DNA from: Megascapheus bottae
Lineage: Eukaryota; Chordata; Mammalia; Rodentia; Geomyidae
DNA: 64,000 nucleotides
Direction: 5' to 3'
Assembly (NCBI GenBank): GCA_024803745.1
Contig: JANJXV010000152.1
Location: forward strand, 1,353,501 to 1,417,500
Each line of letters opens with the position of its first letter. The stretch's first letter is position 1. Position numbers and translations under genes: made by a program. Below are positions 21,862 through 31,402 of this stretch, in pieces. Below the pieces are notes generated by a model. That model was not told the DNA's origin. It saw only the letters and a program-made list of their open reading frames with translations, and did not search any database.

Positions 21862-21916
<55 letters not shown>
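21853..21916 (+). repeat. (CA)n microsatellite
   Basis: CA run of about 64 bases with one TA step, directly after SINE sequence. Confidence 0.97.
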
Positions 21917-21918
<2 letters not shown>

Positions 21919-21941
21919 TTCCTCACAGGTCTGGAGGCCCG

Positions 21942-21954
21942 TTATTGTTATTAA

Positions 21955-21987
<33 letters not shown>
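21942..21987 (+). repeat. (TTA)n microsatellite
   Basis: Nearly pure TTA trinucleotide array. Confidence 0.95.
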
Positions 21988-21988
<1 letters not shown>

Positions 21989-22934
21989 ACTACAGCTACT
22001 ACTAATTATTTACAGACAATGCCCCCTCTCACTGTGTCCTCACATGGGCCCACTCATAACTACCTTTGGTTCACTGCCAAGATCCTGCCTGCCTCATCTG
22101 GTTTACACCACCATTGTTTTCTGGGAGAGGGGGGCATAGCAGTCCAGCACCTGCTTTCTTCAGAACCAGGCCACTGTGAGGTGCCACACGGAACTGGTCT
22201 GCACACCAGATCTATGCATCCTGTCTGAGGGTCTGCAGGCTCCCTCTCTCTTTCTCCTGACTCCTGCAAAGCCGCTGGCTGTGGCCACACTAGGGCGCGC
22301 GCTGCCTTCTGATTCCTCACCTCCTGTCAGGTGGCTGTGTCAGAAAAACTGCACATTTCCCCAGTGAAGGACTTGGGAAAGATCCATGCCAACTTCAGCT
22401 CATGTCCTCCTGTGTGAATGAGATGGGGTGGGGGTGTGATCAGAGCATTTGATCTGTCAGGGACCCCAGTTCTTCAGAGAAGGAAGCCTGAGTCCTCCAC
22501 CCAACCCAGCCTATGTCCCCTTGGGGCTGAGTGACCATCAAAGACACCAGCGCCAAAAAGTCAATGGCCTTTCAGGGAGTCCCATGACTCACAGGGATCC
22601 TAAATACTCAGATCACAGAGGAGGCACCCCAAGTCACAGAAGCTATGTGTGAACTTCCACCACAGGGGCCCAGGGGAAGCTGAGGAATCCATGCTAGGCC
22701 TGGATGTCAGGTATAGTTCTGAGAGATGCACCCAAGAGGATGAAGAGGATACATATAAAGAGAAATAGAAGTTCTTTTTACATCCCACCTCTGAAATATG
22801 GATGCTCACAAGAAAATAAGATTTTCTTCCATTTATATTTCCATTTGGGCCTCAAAATGGATTGAAAGCATATCTCTGTTTTTAAAGCACTAGCCAATGA
22901 GGGAAAGGAGAAAGTACTGAGTTCAAGTTCCAGT
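21988..22934. other. unrecognised unique DNA
   Basis: Moderately GC-rich sequence without the local repeats. Several overlapping short frames on both strands (22019-22652) have no domain. I cannot assign a function. Confidence 0.4.
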
Positions 22935-23250
22935 CTCAGAAAAAAATGAAAGAAAAAGAAAAGAAAAAAGAAGGGAGAGATGGAGGGAGGAAAGGAAGGA
23001 TGGAAAGAAGGAAGGAAGGAAGGAAGGAAGGAACATCAAAAGGAAGCAAGATAGAAAGGAAGGGAGGTAAGGAATGAGAAATAAAGGAAAGGAAAAAAAT
23101 AGGAGGACGAAGAGGAAAATGGAGAAAGGAAAGAGAGAGAGGAAGGAAGGAAGGAGGGAAGGAAGGAAGGAAGGGAGAAGTAAGGAAGGGAAAGGAAAGG
23201 AAAGAAAGATTGAAGGAAGAGAAAGGAAGGAAAGAGTGAAGAAAGAAGGA

Positions 23251-23310
<60 letters not shown>

Positions 23311-23599
23311 AAATGGAGGGAAGGAGAGATGACGGAGGGAGGGAAGGTGGAAGGAAGGAAGGAAGGAAAGAGAGGGAGATCACGAGAGAAAGGAAAGGAA
23401 GAAACAAAAAGAGGAAGGAAAAAGGAAAGAAGGGAAATGAAAGGAAAGAAAAATGAATTGAAGGAAGGAAGGAGAAAGAGAAATGAAGAAAGGTAGGAAA
23501 GAGTGAAGAAGAGAAAGGGAGAAAAAGAAAGAACAAAAGAAAGAAAGACAGAAAAAAGAAAGAAAGAAAGAGAGAAAGAAAAAGAAAGAAAGAAAGAAA

Positions 23600-23678
<79 letters not shown>

Positions 23679-23768
23679 GGGTAAGGAGAAAGGGAAGAAG
23701 GAAGGAAGGAAGGAAAGAAGGAAGGAAGGAAGGAAGGAAGGAAGGAAGGAAGGAAGGAAGGAAGGAAA
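22935..23768 (+). repeat. long (GAAA)n/(GGAA)n purine tract
   Basis: About 830 bases are almost only G and A on this strand, in blocks: mixed GGAA (22975-23230), pure GAAA (about 23245-23311), mixed (23312-23520), GAAA (about 23540-23678) and GGAA (about 23695-23765). The four open frames of 115-166 codons here are Lys/Glu/Arg or Phe/Ser/Leu repeats and are not genes. Such tracts can form intramolecular triplexes. Confidence 0.97.
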
Positions 23769-23970
23769 AAGAAAACTGTGCTTTCCTACTGAAGAGTCTG
23801 AGGATCAAGAGTCCAAATCAGCCCAGGTACAAAAGCCCCTCAGACTCTAATCTCACATGAACCACCAGAAAACTGGAAGTGGCACTGTGGCTCAAAGTGG
23901 TAGAGTGCTAACCTTGAGCTCAGGGACAGTGTCCAGGCCCAGAGTTCAAGCCCCATGACCACCAACAACA
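23769..23970 (+). mobile_element. B1-dID-like SINE, 5'-shortened
   Basis: Starts within the head ('gaagagtctgaggatcaagagtcc') directly after the purine tract and continues through the right unit ('aagtggcactgtggctcaaagtggtagagtgc ... agagttcaagccccatgacc'). Confidence 0.85.
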
Positions 23971-24021
23971 ACAAAAAGCTTAGTGATAGCACCCAAGACC
24001 CTAGTTCAAGCCCTAGGACCA

Positions 24022-24053
<32 letters not shown>

Positions 24054-24057
24054 ACAT
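23971..24057 (+). repeat. extra right-unit end and (CA)n
   Basis: A second copy of the right-unit end ('agcacccaagaccctagttcaagccctaggacc') is followed by a CA run at 24021-24057. Confidence 0.85.
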
Positions 24058-24202
24058 GTAAAAGGGTTGTGCAGGAACCATTTCTCCCCTGGTATCAGAC
24101 CCTACAAAACCTTGAACTCATGTCTGAGATGTTCCCCCTCTCCTATATATTCAGTTTTGTAAAATGGAGAAATCTGATATACTCATTAAAAGACATCTAA
24201 CA

Positions 24203-24436
24203 CATCCCACCAACCAGTGGTCACGCCTGTTATCCTAGCTACTCAGGAGGCTGAGATCAGTGGCTCGTGGTTGAAAGTTATTCTGGGCACGAAAGTTCAT
24301 TAGCCTTTTATGTGCAATTAACCACCCCAAAACCAGAAGGTGAGGTGTGGTTCAAGTGGTAAAGAATCAGCCTTGAGTGAAAAAGCAAAGGAGCTCAGGC
24401 TCAGGCCTGAGTTCAAGCCCTACAATAGACACAAAT
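24203..24436 (+). mobile_element. B1-dID-like SINE
   Basis: Head 'ggtcacgcctgttatcctagctactcaggaggctgagatc' plus worn right unit ending 'ggcctgagttcaagccctaca'. Confidence 0.9.
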
Positions 24437-24461
24437 GATTTTTTTTAATTCTCTTCATATT

Positions 24462-24653
24462 GGGGCTGGGAGTTTGGATTAGTAGTAGAGTGCTTGCCTA
24501 GAATGCACAAAGACCCGGTTTCAATTCCTCGGTACCACATACATAGACAAAAGCCAGAAGTGGTGCTGAGGCTCAAGTGGTAGAGCTCTGGCCTTGAAAA
24601 ATTCCAAGGACAGTGCTCAGGCCCTGAGCTCAAGCTCAGGACTGGCAAAAATA
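24462..24653 (+). mobile_element. IDL-Geo-type SINE with 15-bp target duplication
   Basis: Complete dimer: 'ggggctgggagtttggattagtagtagagtgcttgcctag' then 'agaagtggtgctgaggctcaagtggtagagc ... ctcaggactggcaaaaata'. The repeats AATTCTCTTCATATT (24447-24461) and AATTCCCTTCATATT (24654-24668) differ by one base. Confidence 0.95.
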
Positions 24654-24914
24654 AATTCCCTTCATATTAATTTGAATTTTGTCCTTCTGAAGCATGCGTA
24701 TTCTACTAGCAGCATAGAAATTAAATTTCTCTTTCTTTCTAAATCCAACAGATATTGTGACTTATTGTCAGTTATTTGCAGATGCCAAAAATATAAAAAT
24801 AAATTTGAACTTGAATCTCATTCCCAAAGCCTACCAAACGTTTTCTGATCTAAAGATGGCATTATTTTCAGCTATAAAGAAATGCATACATTATTCCTTT
24901 TTATATAAAAAGAT

Positions 24915-24992
24915 AGGGAGAGAGAGAGACAGAGAGACAGAGAGAGAGACGGAGACAGAGACAGAGAGAGAGAGAGAGAGACAGGGAGAGAG
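24915..24992 (+). repeat. (GA)n microsatellite
   Basis: AGAG/ACAG run directly upstream of a minus-strand SINE. Confidence 0.92.
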
Positions 24993-25009
24993 AGGATCCT
25001 GGGCTTGAT

Positions 25010-25222
25010 CTCTGAGGCTTGAACTCAGGGTCTGAAGACTTCTGCTCAAATCTGGTACTCTATCACTTTATCCACAGCTCCTGTTCCATCTTTTTTAGTG
25101 CTAAATTGGAGATAGAGTCTCACAAACTTTCCTGCCAGGGCTGGTGTTGAACAACAATTCTCAAATCACAACCTCCTGAGTAGCTGATATTAGCAGTGTG
25201 AGCCACTGAGCCTGGCAGTGGT
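25010..25222 (-). mobile_element. B1-dID-like SINE
   Basis: 'gaggcttgaactcagggtctgaag' and reversed head 'ctcaaatcacaacctcctgagtagctgata'. Confidence 0.85.
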
Positions 25223-25279
25223 GGGTGTCTTTTAATGAGCATCTTTATCAGATTTCTATACTTTAAAAAATGGAACACA

Positions 25280-25396
25280 GGGCCAAGAGTTTGGCCTTGT
25301 GTAAGAGGGCTTGCCTAGCGGGCATGGAGACCCGGGTTCAATTCCTTGGTACCACATACATAGAAAAAAGATGGAAGTGGTGCTGAGGCTCAAGAG
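25280..25396 (+). mobile_element. IDL-Geo-type SINE, 3'-truncated
   Basis: Left unit 'gggccaagagtttggccttgtgtaagagggcttgcctag' and the first 25 bases of the right unit ('gtggtgctgaggctcaag'). Confidence 0.85.
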
Positions 25397-25439
25397 AGAG
25401 AGGAGTCCCAGCGTAGCCAAGTGCACTAAAGAAAGGATT

Positions 25440-25740
25440 GAAGCCGGGTGTGGTGCCTCATGCCTATAATCCTAGAAACTCAGGAGGCTGAGATCTGAGG
25501 ATTAGGGTTTAAAGCCAGCCCCAACACTAAAGAACAATGAAGAATGAGAGATTCTTTTATCCAATTAACTACTAGAAAAATGAGAAGAGGTGCTGTGCCT
25601 TCAGAGTAGGGCAGTAGCCTTGAGCTGAAAGAGCTCAAGAGAAATGCCCTGGCTCAGGGGCAGGGCAGTAGCCTTGAGCTGAAGAGCTCAGGGACAGAGC
25701 CCTGGCACAGATTTCAAGCCCCATGACCAACAAAATATAA
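25440..25740 (+). mobile_element. B1-dID-like SINE with duplicated right-unit segment
   Basis: Head 'gtgtggtgcctcatgcctataatcctagaaactcaggaggctgag'. In the right unit the block 'ggcagtagccttgagctgaa' occurs twice (about 25610 and 25665), the same kind of internal duplication as in the copy at 3951. Confidence 0.9.
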
Positions 25741-25754
25741 AAAAAAAGAAAAAT

Positions 25755-25905
25755 GTTTGAAAGCTGAAGATTGTGGTTTGAAGCCAGCCTGGGCAGGATA
25801 TAGTCCATGAGATACATATTTCCAATTAATCACCAATGGGCAGGAAGTAGCAGAGCTCAAGCCATGAGCAAACATCTCAAATTCAAGCCTTAGTCCTGAA
25901 CACTC
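25755..25905 (+). mobile_element. B1-dID-like SINE fragment
   Basis: Begins at 'gctgaagattgtggtttgaagccagcctgggcagg' in the middle of a head and continues into a heavily worn right unit. Confidence 0.7.
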
Positions 25906-26089
25906 TCCAAGTTTCATGAACCTCACATGTTACTCACCATGAGCAGCTTGGATTACAGGTCTGAGTCTCCATTTCAAAATCTTTAATTGGACCTTCTTTG
26001 CCTTCCTTGTCATTTATTATTGTTCTTGATTTTTTTTGTTAGTTCAGGTCATATGACTTGTTATTAAAGACTTGACCACACTCCTTAAA

Positions 26090-26185
26090 GTTCTTCTCTC
26101 TCTCTGTCCCTCTCTGTGTCTCCCTTTCTCTCTGTGTCTCTGTCTCCCTCTGCCTCTCTCCCTCTCTCCCTCTTTCCCTCCCTCC
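26090..26185 (+). repeat. (TC)n-rich stretch
   Basis: CTCT/TCCC pyrimidine-rich low-complexity sequence. Confidence 0.9.
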
Positions 26186-26321
26186 TTCTTTAAAGGATTA
26201 GTACCTACAAAGTCTTTCTTCAATAAGAATTCAGAGATTGTGAGAAATCTATCATATTGCTTTTCTTTGATGTTTGTGTAAATTTTTTTCTTTCTAATAT
26301 ATTTTTATTATTTTTTGTTTA

Positions 26322-26392
26322 TGTATACTGAGGAATCTAACCCAGAGCCTCATGCATGCTAGCCAAGCAGTCTATCACTAAGGCAACTGTCC
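26322..26392 (-). mobile_element. ID-like unit fragment
   Basis: 'tatactgaggaatctaacccagagcctcatgcatgctagccaagcagtctatcac' is a reversed ID-like unit. Confidence 0.7.
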
Positions 26393-26470
26393 CTCCCTTT
26401 CTCCCTCCCTCCTTCCCTCCCTCCATCTCTCTCTCTCTCTCTCTCTGTCTCCTCCTCCCCCCTCTTTTTC
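26393..26470 (+). repeat. (TC)n/(CCCT)n pyrimidine run
   Basis: Pyrimidine-only sequence bridging the ID fragment and the next SINE. Confidence 0.9.
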
Positions 26471-26485
26471 TGTCAGACAGGTTTT

Positions 26486-26657
26486 GGTGCTGGGAGTTTG
26501 GCCTAGTGGTAGAATGCTCACCTACCATGCAGGAAAGGCCAGGTTCTATTCCTTAGCATTACATACATAGAAACAACCAGTACTGTTGCTGTTGCTCAAG
26601 TGGTAGAGCTGTGGCCTGAGACAGTGCTCTGTCTCTGAGTTCCAGCCCCCATACTGG

Positions 26658-26660
<3 letters not shown>
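26486..26660 (+). mobile_element. IDL-Geo-type SINE
   Basis: 'tgctgggagtttggcctagtggtagaatgctcacctacc' and right unit 'gttgctgttgctcaagtggtagagc'. The tail has become a TA/TG repeat. Confidence 0.9.

Positions 26661-26733
<73 letters not shown>
26661..26733 (+). repeat. (TA)n then (TG)n microsatellite
   Basis: Pure TA to 26689, then pure TG. It grows from the tail of the preceding SINE. Confidence 0.97.
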
Positions 26734-26735
<2 letters not shown>

Positions 26736-26804
26736 CTGGTTTGTAAGAGGTGAGCCCTCTGAAAAGCCAAAGACACTTTGTAGAAGTTTCAAATATAACC
26801 CTCT

Positions 26805-26945
26805 TCAGTTGCAATCCAGCCTTGCCAGGAAAAGTCAGTGAACCTCTTATCTCCAAATAACCTCCAAGAGGCAGGACAGTATAGAGCTCTAGCCATGAGC
26901 AAAACACAGCAAGTTCAAGCCCACCCATGATACACATGAAAAGTA
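26805..26945 (+). mobile_element. B1-dID-like SINE fragment
   Basis: 'agccttgccaggaaaagtcagtgaacctcttatctcc' then a shortened right unit ('agagctctagccatgagc ... caagttcaagccc'). Confidence 0.65.
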
Positions 26946-27257
26946 TTATGGAGTTTTCTTCCCAGGCTGGATTTCAACCTCCTCATCCTCCTTTTGGTGC
27001 TGGTACTTGGACTTGAGCCTAGAACCTGATCAGTGTCATCGAGTTTTGGTTGCAAGCTCTAAACATTCAACACACCATGCTAGAATATAATACCACACCC
27101 TATAATTAGAATATCTTAACTGAAAATGGACAAATAAAATGAAGTCATGTTTTTAAATTATAATATGTGGTATAGCTTTTCTCCTCAATTATTCAAACCA
27201 TGGTTTAGGTTATAGCATTGACAAATACAATGCGATGGCTAAGGTAGTGATTTGCAT

Positions 27258-27262
<5 letters not shown>

Positions 27263-27315
<53 letters not shown>
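27263..27315 (+). repeat. (TG)n microsatellite
   Basis: Pure TG run. Confidence 0.97.
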
Positions 27316-27319
<4 letters not shown>

Positions 27320-27369
27320 CTTATGGTGGAACTCTTCACCAGCCATATATTCAACTTATTTATTTATCT

Positions 27370-27535
27370 ATTTATTTTTGGTGCTGTCTGGGCACTCTAC
27401 CACTTTAGGGAATTACTTGGAAATAAAGCCCCTCATTAGACTTTCCTGACAGGGTTGGCTTGAATTCATAATCCCCACATCTCAGCTCCCTGAGTAGCTA
27501 GGATTATAGAAGGCATGACCAATGCTTCCCCACCC
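27370..27535 (-). mobile_element. B1-dID-like SINE fragment
   Basis: 'tttttggtgctgtctgggcactctacc' and reversed head 'ccccacatctcagctccctgagtagctagga'. Confidence 0.7.
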
Positions 27536-27987
27536 AGGTAGGATGGATATGACTTACAGCAGTCCAGAGCACTTTAGATGGCCATGGCTCTAGTGGACTC
27601 AGACACTGGCAGGAGCTGGGAGCAGTCCAGTAGGTCCCATACCCTGCACCTCCGGACTCAACTCAGCATCTAGACTCCAAAGAATCCCCAGAGGAAACTC
27701 GAGATGGAGGTAAACTGGTAGGCTCCTAAATCCTGGGGTTATGGCTTGTTTGCTTTTAGAACTGGGGTTTGACTTTGCTCTGAGGGGGGATGATCTCACA
27801 ATCTTTATGAAGGGCTCAGGTCTTTTCCCTCTAGTTATTTTTTTGGGTCACACAGATTTGGCTGGGGACAGCCTGAGTCACAGAGACTCCCATTTATACA
27901 AGGTTACAAATAATGGAGAGGACAAAAGAAGGGGCTGCCCTGGCCTGCAGGGTAGTCAACTGGAACTCGAGGAGGAGTGGACCTGAA
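27536..27987. other. unrecognised DNA flanking ERV-1
   Basis: No repeat or gene is recognised. It is the host-side flank of the ERV-1 3' LTR; short frames here show no domain. Confidence 0.4.
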
Positions 27988-28389
27988 TGAGAGACAAACC
28001 AGACACGAGAAAGGAGACCGAAACAGTATTCTGATCAAGGTCTCCATCTTTATTTTTGCACAGCAGAATATATATGTTTAGCAGAAAGGTGATTGACGCA
28101 AGCAGATTGCCTAGTGATATTGCTTAGTAACCATCTCTATACAACATGTACCTGAAACAAATCTGGGGAGGGAGTCAGGAGGTGGTCATACTGTTTTTGC
28201 CAAGCGGGATACATGAATGAAGTTCTTTTTGCTTACAGAATATTGCATTTGGGTCATCGTGGAAGGGGTAGTAGAAACAATAAGCAATTCTTTCAAGTTG
28301 CAGACAGAGTGTTACAGTTACTAAGTTCTTTTAGTCTACAGAAACTTATAGCTTTGGATATCATAGTAACAGCTATTTGGTTCCCAGCA
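27988..28389 (-). repeat. ERV-1 3' LTR
   Basis: The 402-bp unit begins TGCTGGGAACC on the minus strand straight after the polypurine tract and ends with TCTCTCA at 27988. A poly(A) signal AATAAA lies at 28049-28054 on the minus strand, about 60 bases before the end. The outer boundary is inferred from the TG...CA ends, since no second LTR exists to compare. Confidence 0.8.
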
Positions 28390-28403
28390 TCTCCTCCCTT
28401 TTT
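28390..28403 (-). other. ERV-1 polypurine tract
   Basis: AAAAAGGGAGGAGA on the minus strand abuts the LTR start, the expected primer site for plus-strand DNA synthesis. Confidence 0.88.
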
Positions 28404-28700
28404 ATTTAATTTATTAAAAGGCCAAATATTGTTATAATACAGGTTAAGCAGCTTGAAGCAAAGCCATATCTCAAGGAAATCAAATTTTAAGCAAGTTTGT
28501 CATTAACCCATGGAAGAAAGTAGGGACTCATCCCCCTGAAGTGTTTTACAGGATCCTTTTTGAGGGGATGGGATCTTTAAGCAGATCCAACCCCTATGCA
28601 GATGGGTTTGATTCCACAAACCCGAAAGGTGTTTTTGCATTGAGCCCTCATCGGTAGATACCGCTTGGTTCTACCCTTCCATAGGTGACCATGGCCTACA
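28404..28700 (-). other. ERV-1 region between env and polypurine tract
   Basis: About 300 bases of non-coding retroviral sequence downstream of the env frame. I see no accessory gene. Confidence 0.55.
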
Positions 28701-30622
28701 TCTAGCCGGTTCGGGTTCCGGCCACCTTGGTAGAACTGCTGTTCTTTATTGATCTGCTTGGATAATGAGAGATGGTGGCCTCCGTGCCTTCACCCGCCTC
28801 TTCAGCAGCTAAATCTAACCTATGATAATGAATTTGAAGGGATTTAGATGCCAGGGAGTTGATTTGCTGTTTTACAAAGCTCATAATTTTATTGAATATG
28901 CAAGGTCCTATGGATACATTAATCAAAATACCAAACAAAGACCTAGGAGGGGAAGGAGATAAGGTAACATTCCATTTAATCCAGTCCAAAAGGGGTTATC
29001 AAACAATTCTCGGCGTTGTTTGATCAAGTCCTCATGTAGGTTCTTCATCTTGTCTCATCTTGTCTTGCACAATCCCAGACTTGTTTGTATAAAAGCAGCA
29101 CCGCTCCTGTAAAGCCAAACAAATTCCTTCCTGTTCTGCGGTGAGTAGATCTAGTCCTCTTCTACTCTGAAAAGCTACCTCAGCCAGGGAGTCAATCTGA
29201 TCCTGAAGGTCATTGATAGTGCTGGACATGCCTGAACATCCTCTATTAACTGATTGGACAATTTAGTGTAAGAGTGTAGTGACACTCCCAATCCTGCTGT
29301 TCCTGCACCTAGGGCTGAAGTGATTCCCAATCCTGCCAGGAGGTGAATAAAAACAGCCAGCTATGTCTTCCTCCTATCATTTCTAAGCTGGGAATTGGCA
29401 AAGGTTCACCTCCAGGAATAATGTCTATATCGGGGAGCAATGAAGCAAGCACACAAACTCCGGTCCAATTTATAGGAAGTTGGGTAAAAGTCAGGTTGCC
29501 TCCACAAACAAATACCTTTCCTACAGGAGGGCAAAGGGAAATAGGAGAAGAATAATTAGTAACTGGTAAACAATCGCTAAAAGAAACTACTCCTACATTC
29601 ATATCAAAGGTATTATTCTGAGATTGACCGAAAAAGCACAAAGAAGCATTAAAGCCAACAGGTTGAATTTTAAAGAAATGGTTAAGACTGCAATTTAAGG
29701 TAAATTTAATAGGGCTAAGGGAGTTATTGCTTGGAATAGCGATTGGGATTGGTGTGCCCATTGACATACACAACCAACAATTTTCTGCTAATGAAGGACT
29801 GGAATAATTAAACATGCTATGAGTAGCTTCTAAAATATTAGCAGTATGTACATCCAAATCTGTCTGCTTAGGCTTTGGGAGGGCTAATGGATGGTAATTA
29901 ATTTTAGGATATAATTTTCTTTTTAATTTTATTAACCTTTCATGAACTTTGGCATCTCTGATAACATCATTTGGGCCTCCTCCATCCGAACTGTGAATTG
30001 GTGCATGCTTGGGCCAATGGCTGTATTGTCCTGCAACTCCCAAACACTAGGCCTGGGTATATTTATTAGTGGAACCCAACACTTGAGGTTTATTACTCCA
30101 ATTGCCACCCACTACAGCATTTTTTGTTTGTTTTAAAATAGCAATGAAATAATAATTATTATTAGAAACACATTCCTGTACTTTATCATAGCAGGAGGAA
30201 TGCATCTGGGTTACATAACATAGGTACATGAAGGAGGACAAGATCCCAATTTGTCTTTTAGGGGGAATGGTCTTAGGCTTATCAGCACACTGCCATTCTG
30301 CTTGCTGAAATCCTCCCACACTACTGCTTATGAGTGGCAAATAAGAATCAAAAGCACCACAGTCTACATGTTGAAGGTATTTAGTGGGAATACTACTAAT
30401 CCATCCCCCATGGCAATTACAGGGGTTACCATAAAGGGAATGTAGGAGGCCTTCTTTATCTAGTAGAGGTCTGAATCCTCTGATGACTGATGACGGCAGC
30501 AACAGCAAGACTGACATTTGTAGGATCCACAGCATTTTTGATGATTTTTCTAGAATAGAAGAAAGGGTTTTTGTTCTCAAGGAGCTAGCTTTCCCTGGAA
30601 AGTGAGTCGTTCTGGGAGCCAA
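28701..30622 (-). pseudogene. env: ERV-1 env, type-D class, broken
   Basis: Env is the receptor-binding and membrane-fusion glycoprotein. From 30622 a frame of 191 codons opens with a hydrophobic signal peptide (near residues 30-45) and ends at a TAG (30047-30049). The same frame continues without another stop to 29309, so SU is interrupted by one nonsense codon only. SU has many N-glycosylation sites and a CWLC motif near 29770. At about 29350 a frameshift precedes the fusion peptide. The TM part (29229-29032) keeps the heptad and immunosuppressive-type region and the CX6CC motif. A further shift leads to the membrane anchor and tail (28989-28702). The start overlaps the end of integrase. 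It cannot give a full protein as it stands. Confidence 0.88.
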
Positions 30623-31402
30623 TGAGCCACTCCTTCTTTATTATCAAATATACAGGCTGATCCTCTTTCCCAGATTAACACTGGGTCAGGGCCCTTCCAT
30701 TGGGAGGTCAGAAGATCCTTCCACATGACAGTGGCATAATTATTAATGGTTTGGGGGTGCCAAAGGCGATCAGCTGCAAATCTTTCATTAATGTCCAGTG
30801 TTAAAAAATTAATAACGAATAGAGCATGATGAAGAATATTTTTTGGAGTTCCTTTTGTAGGATAAAAGGCTTGGTTTTTAATTTTTGAAAAGTATTTTTA
30901 AGGGTTTGATGAGCTCGTTCAACAATGTTGAAATTTTGAAATGTTGAAAATTTTTGCCAGTACATCCGGGGCATTATCAATCTTAATAATCTTAGGCTTT
31001 CCCATAACTGCCATGCAATTACGTACATGGGCAATGACATTCTTGGAGGCCTCACCAGAATGTGGTGTGGCAAAAATAAATCAACTAAAGGTATCAACAG
31101 TAACATGAAGACATTTAAGAGTACCAAAATTGTAACATGAGTGATATCCATTTGCCACAATTCTTTAGGAACCAATCCTCGGGGATTGACACCTAAGTGG
31201 GGTGTTGGCAACAGGGTAACACAATTTTGGCATTGTTTGACAATTTGCTGTGTCTGCTCTCTGGTGATTTTAAAAAGAAGATGAAGGTCTGGGCATTAAG
31301 GTGATATAGCAAATGAGCTTCTCTAGCTTGGGCTATTGGATCATCTTCAGCTAAAAGTGCCAATTGGATAGCTCGGTCTATTGTTTCATTGCCTTTTGTC
31401 AA
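30610..31402 (-). pseudogene. pol: ERV-1 integrase, broken
   Basis: Integrase joins viral DNA to the host genome. In order: an N-terminal zinc-binding stretch around 31230-31330; the core starting with 'ELWQMDITHV' (first catalytic Asp, near 31150); a second Asp in 'KIDNAPD' near 30980; a Glu in 'NIVERAHQTL' near 30920; and a C-terminal 'MWKDLLTSQWKGPDPV' segment near 30700, typical of beta-type integrases. The parts lie in different frames, so several indels have accumulated. The end overlaps the env start. Confidence 0.85.

Noticed and set aside
23036..23850. Four long overlapping open frames (115-166 codons) on both strands
   Set aside because: They are translations of GAAA/GGAA repeats (Lys/Glu/Arg or Phe/Ser/Leu only), with no domain or unique sequence.
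26559..27449. Frames with His/Thr, Ile/Tyr or Val/Cys repeats
   Set aside because: They are read through TA, TG and CA microsatellites.
29309..30622. Domesticated (syncytin-like) envelope gene
   Set aside because: A TAG within SU and a frameshift before the fusion peptide prevent a complete product, and the membrane anchor lies in yet another frame.
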